Of a stretch of DNA of 64,000 bases, positions 43,191 through 51,255 are shown in pieces. Source of the stretch: Actinacidiphila acidipaludis. GTDB lineage: Bacteria > Actinomycetota > Actinomycetes > Streptomycetales > Streptomycetaceae. The DNA is taken from assembly GCF_019890725.1 (NCBI RefSeq), contig NZ_JAINZZ010000016.1:1-64000 (forward strand), read 5' to 3'. The notes under the pieces were generated by a model. The model saw nothing but the letters and a program-made list of their open reading frames with translations. It was not told the DNA's origin and did not search any database. The position numbers were made by a program, and so were the translations under genes. Every line of letters starts with the position of its first letter. The first letter of the stretch is position 1.

Positions 43191-43262
43191 GAGAGCGCTC
43201 TCTTGGAGAGGTACCCTGCGGGGTCCGCCGGTCGGCTGTCAAGCCGGGGCGAGAGCGCTCTC
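43191..43262 (-). promoter_or_regulatory. Promoter bracketed by two LacI-type palindromes
   Basis: GAGAGCGCTCTC occurs twice (43191-43202 and 43251-43262), exactly 60 bases apart. Between them, on the minus strand, lie TTGACA (complement of 43237-43242) and CAGGGT (complement of 43213-43218), spaced by 18 bases. One palindrome is just upstream of -35 and the other just downstream of -10. Perfect palindromes with a CGCT centre are typical LacI-family (CebR-like) carbohydrate operators. No LacI gene is in the window. Confidence 0.75.
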
Positions 43263-43439
43263 AGAAGCCTGCAGCCCGGGGGAGGTCTGCGGTGCGGGTG
43301 AGGGCCATGGGGCGCACGGGCATGCGCCGGAGGCGTGAACGTGGTCGCCCGGGCGACGCCGGAGAGCCGCATGGGCGACTCCACGGGCGCTCGCCCGGGC
43401 GGCCGTCACGAAGGCACGGTCGTCAGGGGGTTGCGGCCG

Positions 43440-44162
43440 TCACGAGGTCGCGGACGTCGAGGGGGAGGCGGACGCCGAGTGGGTGGGAGACGGAGACGGC
43501 TGTGTGGCCGGTCCGAAGGTGACGTTCACCTGGCTGAATCCGAGCGAGGTGAGCATGTGTTCCAGCATGGTGCGGGTGTTGGCCTCCGCGCGGGTGGTCA
43601 GCTCGGTCTTGCGCGCGGCGTCCTGGATCTTCTGGGAGGCCAGGATGCTGAGCTGCTGGGCGTTGCCGGTGTCGCTGCCGAAGAAGTCGCCGACGCGGTC
43701 GAAGAAGCCGCGTTGCTGGGACACGATGTAGGAGTGCTCGGGGTCCAGCGACGGCCGCTCCAGCGCGGCGTGCGGCAGCCGGATGGTGGCCGTCTTGCGG
43801 TCGTCGGAGACCTTCACCGCGTCGGAGCCCACCGAGCCGAGGTCCACGTACGCGTTGACGCTGCCCGCGCCCACGTACAGGGTCCGCTCCCCGTGCACGA
43901 TGTCCGGCAGGTACTTGGCGTCCTTCTGCAGGTCGACGACGACCTCGAAGTTGCCGCTCGCCCCCTCGAAACGGTTCATGTCCTGGATGGACTTCAGCAG
44001 GACCGGCCCGCTGCGGTCCTCGGTCCGTTCGGCGAACGGGTCCGGAAGGCCCGGCAGCAGATGGAATCTGCCGAGCAGCAGCAAGAGCACCAGCAGCCCG
44101 GCCAGGCCGACGGCGATGCGGGCCCACCAGGGGGTCCGGGTCACCGTGTTCTGTGCGTCCAT
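43440..44162 (-). CDS. DUF4230 membrane-anchored protein
   Basis: A 240-residue protein. One N-terminal helix (about residues 15-38, RIAVGLAGLLVLLLLLGRF) is followed by an extracytoplasmic DUF4230 domain, with SIQDMNRFEGASGNFEVVVDLQ (seen as MNRFEGASGNFEVVVD), LYVGAGSVNAYVDLG and LPHAALERPSLDPEHSYI. The end is a Ser/Thr/Pro tail. The function is unknown. The ATG follows AGGAGG. It is divergent from the YihY gene with 181 bases between. The gap shows no clear dyad. Confidence 0.9.
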   Translation of the reverse strand: MDAQNTVTRTPWWARIAVGLAGLLVLLLLLGRFHLLPGLPDPFAERTEDRSGPVLLKSIQDMNRFEGASGNFEVVVDLQKDAKYLPDIVHGERTLYVGAGSVNAYVDLGSVGSDAVKVSDDRKTATIRLPHAALERPSLDPEHSYIVSQQRGFFDRVGDFFGSDTGNAQQLSILASQKIQDAARKTELTTRAEANTRTMLEHMLTSLGFSQVNVTFGPATQPSPSPTHSASASPSTSATS

Positions 44163-44343
44163 GACATACCTCCTCGGGGTCCGTCTGCCCCCGGAACGCG
44201 CGGAAATGGTGCGGGGGCGGTCCGGGAGCGCACCGAACCGGCCATCTGTGAAGCGGAGGCCGCACGCGGCCATGAAGCCGCGCCGCGCGGGCAGAAGTCC
44301 CGCGTTGGCCGGGTGTCGCGCGGTACGGGCTGGAGGGGTGGCG

Positions 44344-45510
44344 GTGGCGACTGGTGAGGGCGTGCCCTCCGCCGGACGGTCCGGCAGAACGAGAAAGGCC
44401 CGGTGGCCGGCCGGGGTGCGGGGCGCCGGGCGGCCGGCTGAGCCGCGCGCGGCCGGGCCGTCCACCGAGGACGCTCGCGGTGTGGCCACGGACGCCGGAA
44501 GCGGCACCCGAAGCGGAAGCGGCACCCGAAACGGAACGCGAAAGGGCACCGGAAACGGAACCGGGAGGGCCGCCGGCGGACGGGCCAGGGCCGGGGGAGA
44601 GGACAGCAGGACCGAGGGCGCGGGAGGCGCCGCACGGCAGCGGCGGCACCCGGTGATCGCCGTGTTCGGCGTACTCCGCACGCTGGCCCGGGCCTTGGCC
44701 GCGGCCTGGGACAAGGACGCGACGGAACGCGCCGCGGCGCTCACCTACTACGCGGTGCTGGCACTCTGCCCGGCGGTGCTGCTGACGCTCTCCCTCGTGG
44801 GTCTGACGGGCAGTCCGGACGGAAGCGGAGTCCCGGGCGGGCTCGAGGTGCTGATGCCCGGTCAGTCGCGCCCCCTGGTCGCCGGCACGCTGCGGCACAT
44901 GGCCGAGAACGCATCGGCCACCACCTCGCTGGCCGCCTTCAGCGGTGCGGGGGCCGCCTGGGCGGCGTGCAGCTACGCCGCGGTCTTCCGGCGGGCGCTG
45001 CACCACATCCACGGCGTCGAGAACCACCGGCCCGCGTGGCGTGCCGCGCCGCGGGTGCTGCTCACGGCGGTCATGCTGCTGGTCCTGCTGGTCTGCAGCA
45101 CCATCTGCGTGGTCGTCAGCGGCGAGCTGGCCCGCAGGACCGGCGCGGTGCTGCACCTGAGCGGCCCGGTGGTCTCGGCGTGGCGCGCCCTGCGCTGGCC
45201 GGTGCTGGTGGCGGTGGCCGCGGTCACCGTGCAGATCCTCTTCCACTCGGGACCGCGCGAGGTGCGCGGTGTGCGGGCGAACGCGCCGGGCGGCGGTGTG
45301 GCGGTCGGGCTCTGGCTGCTGACCTCGGCCGGATTCGTGGTCTACACCGCCCGCGCGCACACCTACGCCTGGCTCTACGGGCCGCTGGCGGGCGCGGTCG
45401 CCTTCCTGGTGTGGCTGTGGTTCACCAATCTGGCGCTGCTGCTCGGAGCCCACTACAACGCCGAGCGCGCCCGCAGGCTCGCCGCCCGCGCCCGCTCCGG
45501 CGCCGAGTGA
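44344..45510 (+). CDS. YihY/BrkB family membrane protein
   Basis: About 388 residues with six membrane helices. The family start reads ALAAAWDKDATERAAALTYYAVLALCPAVLL (seen as ERAAALTYYAVLALCPAVLL). Later come AAWAACSYAAVFRRALHHIHGVE, WLWFTNLALLLGAHYNAER and PLAGAVAFLVWLW. The N-terminal cytoplasmic tail of about 95 residues is Arg/Gly/Thr-rich, with short repeated GTRSGSGTRNGT units. GTG at 44344 suits the GGAGG spacing better than GTG at 44338. The role of the family (once called ribonuclease BN) is unclear; membrane transport or envelope function is likely. Confidence 0.9.
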   Translation: MATGEGVPSAGRSGRTRKARWPAGVRGAGRPAEPRAAGPSTEDARGVATDAGSGTRSGSGTRNGTRKGTGNGTGRAAGGRARAGGEDSRTEGAGGAARQRRHPVIAVFGVLRTLARALAAAWDKDATERAAALTYYAVLALCPAVLLTLSLVGLTGSPDGSGVPGGLEVLMPGQSRPLVAGTLRHMAENASATTSLAAFSGAGAAWAACSYAAVFRRALHHIHGVENHRPAWRAAPRVLLTAVMLLVLLVCSTICVVVSGELARRTGAVLHLSGPVVSAWRALRWPVLVAVAAVTVQILFHSGPREVRGVRANAPGGGVAVGLWLLTSAGFVVYTARAHTYAWLYGPLAGAVAFLVWLWFTNLALLLGAHYNAERARRLAARARSGAE

Positions 45511-45554
45511 GCGCGCCGCCCGTATCCGCCGTGAGCGCGCCGCCGGCGTCCGCC
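45507..45554 (+). repeat. Two tandem 24-bp repeats over the YihY stop codon
   Basis: The 24-base unit beginning GTGAGCGCGCCGCC occurs at 45507-45530 and 45531-45554 with four differences. The first copy contains the YihY stop. In the other frame it would encode VSAPPVSA-like repeats followed by a stop at 45558-45560. Confidence 0.5.
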
Positions 45555-45566
45555 GCCTGACGCGGT

Positions 45567-45594
45567 GCCCGGCCCGTCGCATGACGGGCCGGGC
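45567..45594 (+). terminator. Terminator hairpin after YihY
   Basis: Perfect 12-base arms (45567-45578 and 45583-45594) enclose a 4-base loop GCAT between YihY and the convergent small gene. Confidence 0.75.
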
Positions 45595-45667
45595 GCACGG
45601 TCCTGCCCGCGGGATCCCCGTCGTGCCGCGCCCCCGTCACGCCGCGGGCGCGCTCACCGGTCCGCCG

Positions 45668-45949
45668 TCACCCCACGGGCCCCGGCCTGGGCTCCCCGCC
45701 CGAGCGGGGCTCGGGGACCGGCGTGTCGGCCCACGTCATCTCCTTGAGCTCCATCCGGGCGGCGGGCGCCGACCCGGGGAGCGTCGCCCAGAACGGGTGC
45801 GCGGTGATCCGCACCGACAGCCGGACGAGCCGCCGGCGCAGCACCGTGGTGTGCGTGCCGCTGCCGCCGATCGCGGCCAGTTCGCGATACGTGGCGTACC
45901 AGTCGCGCTGCGCCTGGACGAGATCGTCGGGGAAGGAGTGGTGGGGCAT
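45668..45949 (-). CDS. Small hypothetical protein, probable SOS-regulated gene
   Basis: A 93-residue cytoplasmic protein starting MPHHSFPDDLVQAQRDWYATYRELA. A helical first half is followed by TTVLRRRLVRLSVRITAHPFW. I do not recognise a named domain, but similar small proteins of this start are widespread in Streptomyces. An SOS-box-like site (45971-45986) lies 21 bases upstream of its ATG, followed by a CAGAAT that could be the -10 element, so it may be induced by DNA damage. It converges on YihY. Its C-terminus is Pro/Gly-rich. Confidence 0.75.
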   Translation of the reverse strand: MPHHSFPDDLVQAQRDWYATYRELAAIGGSGTHTTVLRRRLVRLSVRITAHPFWATLPGSAPAARMELKEMTWADTPVPEPRSGGEPRPGPVG

Positions 45950-45970
45950 GAGGGGGATTCTGGCACAGGT

Positions 45971-45986
45971 TCGAACGCCTGTGCGA
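45971..45986 (-). promoter_or_regulatory. LexA/SOS box
   Basis: TCGAACGCCTGTGCGA matches the actinobacterial LexA consensus TCGAAC-N4-GTTCGA with one mismatch. It lies upstream of the 93-residue gene, over its probable promoter. It also sits within a larger dyad GCACAGG-N8-CCTGTGC. Confidence 0.65.
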
Positions 45987-46037
45987 TACAGGGGGCGGAT
46001 GGCACCCCGGAAGTCACCCGATCGGCTGAGCGGCCGG

Positions 46038-47444
46038 TCACCTGCCGGCCAGTGCCCTGCGCAATGCGGTGTCCAGCCGGCGCGCCACCTGGTCGGTGTC
46101 CGGCGGATCGGGGTCGGCCAGCCAGCCGTGCACCACCGACTGCAGCGCCTGCGTGAACGCGCCGTAGTACGGCGTCCGGGGCCGCTGGACGGCGGAGGTC
46201 AGCGCGGTCCGCAGCGTGCCGGACGCGTACAGGGGACGGTTCTGCCCGTCCCTGGGCATCGTGCTGGTCTCGCCGGAGGACGCCGAGGGCGAGGCACTGG
46301 GCGAGGAGCCCGCCGGAGGGCTCACGTAGGGGCAGGCCGGGGGCGGGGTCCGGTAGGCGGAGTCGCGGGTCGCGGCGAAGCCCGCCTGGAGCAGACAGCT
46401 CTCGCTCTTCGGGTCGGTGAGGAATTTCGCCAGTTCCAGCGCGTAGGCGGCGCGGGGCGAGGCCGCGGACACCGCCAGGTCCTGGCCGCCCAGCACCGCG
46501 TCCCCCGGCAGCGGCGCCACCGCCCACTGGCCCGCGCCCAGCGACTGCGGCAGCAGCCGGTAGGCGTACGGCCAGTGCCGCAGGAAGGCGGTGCGCCCGG
46601 CCGTGAAGTCGCTCAGCGACTGCGCCTCGTAGGACGACAGGGCGCCACGCAACGTGTACTCGCTGCCCGCCCGGTCGCGGAGCTCGTCCAGCCCGGTCTT
46701 CAGCTGTGCCGGGTCCGCCGTGTAGTGGCCGTCGGGGTCGGTGAGGTGCACACCCGCGCTCGCGAACGCCTCGATCGTGTTGACCGTCAGCCCTTCGTAG
46801 GCGGCCAGCTGGCTGGTCCAGCCGCGCTGGTAGCCGGGCAGCGCGCCCTCGGCGTGCACGGTGTCCAGCTGCCTGATCATGGTCTGCAACCCGCTCCACT
46901 TCATGCCGGCCGCCGGATAGCTGTCGGGGTCGAAGCCCGCCGCCTTCAGGTAGTCGGGGCGGTAGTAGAGCAGGCCGACGTCGCTGTTGAAGGGCAGTGC
47001 GTAGGTGTGCCCCTTCCACCGCGCGGTGGCCGCGACCGAGGGGATGACGTCCGGGTCGGCCTTCACCTGGGGGTCGAGCGGGGTGATCAGGCCCGCCTCG
47101 GCGAACTCCGGGATCCAGGTGCCGTCCAGGTTCACCACGTCGTACTGCGAACTGCCGGACTGCAGGGCGCCCAGCAGCTGGCTGCGCTGCTCGTCGGCGC
47201 CGCCGGGCAGTTCCAGCAGCCGCGCGGGGTGCTTGCGTCCCTCCGCCGTCAGGTTCCAGGCGTGTATCAGCTGCTGCCGGACGCCGTCGCTGCCGGTCAC
47301 GTCGAGGCCGCTGGCCACGATGATCTCGCCGTCCCCGCTGCTCGTCGGCCGCGGCGCCGCGCCGGAGCCGCCGCCGGAGCAGGCGGCCAGCAGGCCGAGG
47401 ACGGCACCCGCGCCGAGCACCCTGAGCCGGCCGCGTGCCCTCAC
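46038..47444 (-). CDS. Solute-binding lipoprotein of the caspase operon
   Basis: A 468-residue ABC-type sugar-binding-like lipoprotein. The lipobox LLAAC is near residue 22, followed by CSGGGSG. The mature domain has GSSQYDVVNLDGTWIPEFAEAGLITPLD, YALPFNSDVGLLYYR, RGWTSQLAAYEGLTVN and LAVSAASPRAAYALELAKFL (all read in short pieces). A Pro/Ser-rich stretch (about residue 375) interrupts the C-terminal part. No permease genes are near. Its GTG overlaps the stop of the caspase/VWA gene by GTGA, so it probably works as an outer partner of that protein rather than in transport. Confidence 0.88.
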   Translation of the reverse strand: MRARGRLRVLGAGAVLGLLAACSGGGSGAAPRPTSSGDGEIIVASGLDVTGSDGVRQQLIHAWNLTAEGRKHPARLLELPGGADEQRSQLLGALQSGSSQYDVVNLDGTWIPEFAEAGLITPLDPQVKADPDVIPSVAATARWKGHTYALPFNSDVGLLYYRPDYLKAAGFDPDSYPAAGMKWSGLQTMIRQLDTVHAEGALPGYQRGWTSQLAAYEGLTVNTIEAFASAGVHLTDPDGHYTADPAQLKTGLDELRDRAGSEYTLRGALSSYEAQSLSDFTAGRTAFLRHWPYAYRLLPQSLGAGQWAVAPLPGDAVLGGQDLAVSAASPRAAYALELAKFLTDPKSESCLLQAGFAATRDSAYRTPPPACPYVSPPAGSSPSASPSASSGETSTMPRDGQNRPLYASGTLRTALTSAVQRPRTPYYGAFTQALQSVVHGWLADPDPPDTDQVARRLDTALRRALAGR

Positions 47445-50104
47445 GGTGTGTCCCCCGTTCCCACCCGGTCCACCTCGTCGTGCAGCCCGGCCGCCTGGTT
47501 GCCCGACGGGTCCAGACACCGGCCGCCGGTGGCCGCCGCGATCTGCGGGCCCCGGTGCCCGTTCCCGGCCGTGCAGCCGCCGCTGGTGAGCGACACCCAG
47601 TCCACCGGGACGTGCTGGTCGCGGGCGGCCTTGGTCAGCTCGGCCAGCTGACGGCCGGTCACCCAGGTGTCGTCCTCGTCGTCGGTGAGCACCACGACGA
47701 GCTGCGGCTGCCCGTTCCCGGCGTGGTTCTTCAGCTCGGCCAGGGCGGCGATCAGCGCGTCACCCGGGTGGGCCTCGCCGCCGGTCGTCGCGGCGGCCAG
47801 CAGCTTGGCGGGCTCGCCGGCGGAGGTGTGGGACGTGAACGGGACCAGCGGCGTGGCGGGCGGTTTCCTGCCCGAGACCGCCCACACCCCGTACTCGTCG
47901 CCCGGCCCGAAGGCGTCGAGGGACTGCGTGATGAGGTCCTTGGCCCGCCCTGGCCCCGACCAGACCTTGTTGCCGTCGTCGCCCATCGAGGTCGAGGAGT
48001 CCAGCAGGTAGAGCACCTGCCCGGCGCCGCGGGCGTCGCGGAACTCCTTCAGCGCCGTGTCGACCGAGTCGCCGGAGACGTCGTACCCGGAGGACTGCAG
48101 GTTGCCGACCGCGTGCCCGTCGCCGGTGAGCCAGGAGCCGGTGGGCGGCGGCGAGGCGTCCCCGTCGTGATCGGACCGGCCGCGGTATCCGGCGTCGGTG
48201 AACACCCGCTGGCCGTCCTTCCCGGTGAGCCAGGAGTACAGGGCGTGGACGGCGGCGTCCCGGGCCGCGGCGTCCCGGTCGCCGTCGCGCCAGGTGACAT
48301 GGACGAACGGCAGGTCGAGCATGCCCACGTCGGCGGGGTACTCGGGCAGGCGCCTGCTGAGGGTGCCGGTGTCGCAGCCGGTCTCGTCGTGCGGTCCGGT
48401 GGCGTCGTTGAACTGCGCCATCACCTGTTCCGGCACGATCACCGCGGCGTTGTCCTCCAGGCTCGACGGGCTGGACGCCAGCTCGCACATCAGCTCGTAC
48501 GAACTGCGGGGCGCCGGACTGAGCTGCGCCGCCTGCTGTTCGAAGGATCTGACCGTGTCCGTATCGGCAGGGGCCGCGCCCTCGTTGGTGCTGTACACCC
48601 CGACCGTGGCGAGTTGCGCCGCGTCGGTGTACTCCGGGTCGGCGCGCAGCACCGCCGAGGGCTTGTTGTCCGCCAGCACCTTGGTGACCAGGTTCTCCAG
48701 CGGCGCCCCGGTCAGGTCGGCCGCCTGGACGCTCAGATTCCGGGGCACGGCCAGGACCAGCGGTGTGTAGGCCAGCGGGCCCAGCGGATCCAGGGTGGCG
48801 GCGCCGTTCTCGGGGCCTGCCGTCAGCGCCCGCTTCACGCTGACGCCGGAGCCGGGTATCCAGACGTCCGGCTGCGCGCCGATGTCCCGCTGCGGCTGGA
48901 ACGAGCCGGTCGACCGCGGGCTCTGCCACTCGGCGGCGCGCTGGAAACCGGTGACCGCGTCCTCGGCCTTGGGGGCGTCGACGCTGATGCCCGCGCGGCG
49001 GCAGCCGTTCCCGTCGTGGTTGGCGGACGAGCCGGCGAAGGCGTCGACGGCCCGGCTGACCGTGGGCTCGGCGTCCGGATCGGTCAGCAGCCGGAGCTGT
49101 ACCGGCGGGGCGCACGCCCGGCCGCCGTCCACCCAGCGGTAGACGCCGTAGCCGCCGGCCGCCAGCAGCACGGCCAGCGCCGTGGCGAGGGCGGTCAGCA
49201 CCGTGGCGGGCAGCCGGGGGGCATCGCGGAAGGCGTCGCGCAGCCGGCGGCCCGCGCCTCTCAGGGCGGCCGCGGTCGCTGCTGCCGCCGCCTTGAGCGC
49301 CCTGGCCACCCGGGTCGCGACGGGGGGCTCGGCGTGCGGGCGGCGAAGGCCGGTGACGCCCACGATGACGTCGACGCCGCCCTCGGCCAGGTGGTGGCGC
49401 GGCTCCCAGGGGTCGCCGTCCTCGGTGGTCCGGTCGCGCAGCGCCTTCTGCAGGGCGGCGGCCAGCGGCGCCAGCCGGACCAGGCCGTCCTCGGCGCCGA
49501 CGCCGTTGCGCAGCAATTCCACCAGATGACCCGTGTAGGGCGTGGTCACCGTCCCGTCGCCCGCGCGGATGCGGCGGTTGATCTGCACCGCGGTCAGCAC
49601 CGAGATCCGGTCCCGGCCGGTCTCCACGGCGCCGGGACGGAAACTCTGCAGCGCGTTGCCGGCGTAGCAGCAGTCGAGGATCACCACGATGCGGCCGACC
49701 CGCCCGCGGTGCGCGGTGGCGCGGAGCTTCTGCAGCACGTCGTTCCAGGAGACCGACTCGCTGTAGTGCGGCTCGTCGCCCGGCAGGCGCAGCGAGTCGC
49801 CGAAGGTGAGGAACAGCTCCGAGCCGTCGTGCGAGAGCCGGCCGTGCCCGGCGAAGTACACCAGCAGCAGCCCGCGGGCCTCGTCCGCGGCCCTGTCCAG
49901 CCGGGTCCAGAACTCGCTGCTCTTGACGGGGGTGACCGGGTCGATCTCGGGGATGCCGAACAGCCCGCCGTTGAGCAGGGTGTCCAGCAGCTCGCTGAGG
50001 TTGTGCCGGACGCCGCGCAGGTCCTCGGCGTGACGGTAGTGGTCGACCGCCACGAGCAGGGCCCGGTTGGCCCTGCCCCTGGGGTCGAAGTCGGGATCTG
50101 GCAC
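47441..50104 (-). CDS. Membrane caspase-like (C14) protein with external binding-protein and VWA domains
   Basis: An 887-residue protein with four parts. The caspase domain (about 10-250) has His87 in YFAGHGRL and Cys146 in LDCCYAG, matching the metacaspase His-Cys pair. A single membrane helix lies at about 298-322 (LPATVLTALATALAVLLAAGG, in parts). A solute-binding-like domain follows (about 335-640), and a von Willebrand A domain (about 690-870) has the metal site DSSTSMG (D702, S704, S706). The caspase is therefore cytoplasmic and the binding and VWA parts external. This looks like a transmembrane sensor-effector of the EACC1-linked conflict systems. The gene lies between EACC1 (5 bases away) and a second binding protein (GTGA overlap). 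Confidence 0.9.
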   Translation of the reverse strand: MPDPDFDPRGRANRALLVAVDHYRHAEDLRGVRHNLSELLDTLLNGGLFGIPEIDPVTPVKSSEFWTRLDRAADEARGLLLVYFAGHGRLSHDGSELFLTFGDSLRLPGDEPHYSESVSWNDVLQKLRATAHRGRVGRIVVILDCCYAGNALQSFRPGAVETGRDRISVLTAVQINRRIRAGDGTVTTPYTGHLVELLRNGVGAEDGLVRLAPLAAALQKALRDRTTEDGDPWEPRHHLAEGGVDVIVGVTGLRRPHAEPPVATRVARALKAAAAATAAALRGAGRRLRDAFRDAPRLPATVLTALATALAVLLAAGGYGVYRWVDGGRACAPPVQLRLLTDPDAEPTVSRAVDAFAGSSANHDGNGCRRAGISVDAPKAEDAVTGFQRAAEWQSPRSTGSFQPQRDIGAQPDVWIPGSGVSVKRALTAGPENGAATLDPLGPLAYTPLVLAVPRNLSVQAADLTGAPLENLVTKVLADNKPSAVLRADPEYTDAAQLATVGVYSTNEGAAPADTDTVRSFEQQAAQLSPAPRSSYELMCELASSPSSLEDNAAVIVPEQVMAQFNDATGPHDETGCDTGTLSRRLPEYPADVGMLDLPFVHVTWRDGDRDAAARDAAVHALYSWLTGKDGQRVFTDAGYRGRSDHDGDASPPPTGSWLTGDGHAVGNLQSSGYDVSGDSVDTALKEFRDARGAGQVLYLLDSSTSMGDDGNKVWSGPGRAKDLITQSLDAFGPGDEYGVWAVSGRKPPATPLVPFTSHTSAGEPAKLLAAATTGGEAHPGDALIAALAELKNHAGNGQPQLVVVLTDDEDDTWVTGRQLAELTKAARDQHVPVDWVSLTSGGCTAGNGHRGPQIAAATGGRCLDPSGNQAAGLHDEVDRVGTGDTP

Positions 50105-50109
50105 GACCG

Positions 50110-50556
50110 CTACCGGATCCTTCCGGCCTCGCCGTCGTCCGTGCCGTCGTCCGAGGGATCAGCCGCGTCGTCGTCGGCCGTGCGGCCGGCCGCGCCGGCG
50201 GCGGGATCGGTGTTCGTGGCGGCGACCCGCGGCCTGCGCGCCCCGCTGTTGTCCGCCCAGGCCCGCACCGCCGCCTTGGCCCGGGTGTAGAGGTCCTCGA
50301 ACACCGGCGTCATGGCCGAACTCGCCACCACCAGCACCAGTTCGGTGATCAGGCCGCCCATCGGCGGGCCGTCCGGACCGGCCGGCCGCTCGGTGCCGTT
50401 CTCCTCGCGGTAGGCGACCCGCAGTCCGTGCTCCCGTTGGGCCTGGGCGAACCAGTCCTCGCGGCTCAGCCAGCGGTGCAGCGCCCCGAGATCGCGAGCG
50501 CCGCCGCCTTCGAGACGGATGTGTATCTGGCGGTCGCCTGCGTCCTCCTGCGTCAT
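50110..50556 (-). CDS. EACC1 domain protein (effector-associated constant component 1)
   Basis: About 148 residues. The domain reads IHIRLEGGGARDLGALHRWLSRED, then LRVAYREENG and the helix GGLITELVLVVASSAMTPVFEDLYTRAKAAVRAWADN (in short pieces), ending in an acidic tail. This is the EACC1 component that accompanies diverse effectors, including caspase-like peptidases, in NTP-dependent conflict systems of multicellular bacteria. It probably links the trigger to the caspase. The ATG at 50556 has no ribosome-binding site. The downstream caspase gene starts 5 bases after its stop. Confidence 0.82.
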   Translation of the reverse strand: MTQEDAGDRQIHIRLEGGGARDLGALHRWLSREDWFAQAQREHGLRVAYREENGTERPAGPDGPPMGGLITELVLVVASSAMTPVFEDLYTRAKAAVRAWADNSGARRPRVAATNTDPAAGAAGRTADDDAADPSDDGTDDGEAGRIR

Positions 50557-50639
50557 AACACACCACTGTGACACGAGAGTTGACTGTGCGTCACGTCTTC
50601 TGGCGAGGACCGGCGCCGTTCACCGCCCGGACGCCCCCG

Positions 50640-50972
50640 TCAGTCCAGGTGGAAGACCTCTTCCATCGGGGCCCACCACTCGCCCTCGGCGGCGCTCTCG
50701 ACCGGCTGCTGGCAGGGGTCGGTGCGCGCCCACCACTCCCGGGTGACCGGGTCGGCGGCGATCGCCGCGGTGTCGGCGGCGTAGTCCTCGCCGCGGTACT
50801 CGAGGTAGCTGAACAGCAGCCCGTCGCGCAGGTAGATCGAGTAGTTCCCGATGTTCGCCGTGGCGAGCATGTCCAGCACGCCGGGCCAGGCGGCGGCGTG
50901 CAGTTCGCGGTACTCGGCTTCCTTCTCCGGACGCAACCGGATGATCGAGGCGAATCGTTGCACGCGGGGCAC
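50640..50972 (-). CDS. rhaM: L-rhamnose mutarotase
   Basis: A 110-residue dimeric alpha/beta-barrel protein. It begins VQRFASIIRLRPEKEAEYRELHAAAWPGVLDML (seen as IIRLRPEKEAEY, HAAAWPGVL) and has NYSIYLRDGLLFSYLEYRG, then WWARTDPCQQPV and the end EEVFHLD. These are strong marks of the RhaM family, which interconverts alpha and beta forms of L-rhamnose. The GTG follows AAAGGAA. It is divergent from the GH27 gene at 51256, separated by 283 bases; together they point to rhamnose-containing plant glycans. Confidence 0.92.
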   Translation of the reverse strand: MPRVQRFASIIRLRPEKEAEYRELHAAAWPGVLDMLATANIGNYSIYLRDGLLFSYLEYRGEDYAADTAAIAADPVTREWWARTDPCQQPVESAAEGEWWAPMEEVFHLD

Positions 50973-51077
50973 GCCGGTTCCTTTCGCAGTCGGGCGGGGC
51001 GGCACAGCGTACCCCGGGCGTCGGCGGTGACCGGCCGGTAGGGCAGGGGGAGTTGATGGATTCTGTGTGCACGGGCC

Positions 51078-51107
51078 TTGTCAACGCCGAGCCGGGGCTC
51101 CTAGCGT
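51078..51107 (+). promoter_or_regulatory. Predicted promoter of the second GH27 gene
   Basis: TTGTCA (51078-51083) and TAGCGT (51102-51107) are 18 bases apart. The following 5' UTR (about 140 bases) includes an AT-rich island near 51145-51165 (GTTGATTTAAAACG), unusual for this genome, and possibly a regulator site. Confidence 0.55.
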
Positions 51108-51255
51108 GTCGTCCTGAACAGATATGAGCGACTCTGTTGTGTTCCGTTGATTTAAAACGTGTGCAATCGCGCTGTTCCCCACATTCTTCGGCGTGGCTGT
51201 GGACGTCCGCGGGCCCGAAGGGGCCCGACCTCCGACCGGGAGCAGAGGAACCTCC

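Noticed and set aside
39273..43301. Plus-strand open frame of about 1340 codons
   Set aside because: It is out of frame with the MMPL gene and antisense to the gene at 41889; the product is Arg/His/Ala-rich with no domain.
45963..45990. GGTTCGAAC resembling a tRNA T-loop
   Set aside because: No acceptor, D or anticodon arm can be formed around it. The site is better explained as a LexA box within a dyad.
51124..51150. Eight-codon upstream ORF MSDSVVFR before the second GH27
   Set aside because: There is no ribosome-binding site and no codon pattern suggesting attenuation; chance occurrence is likely.
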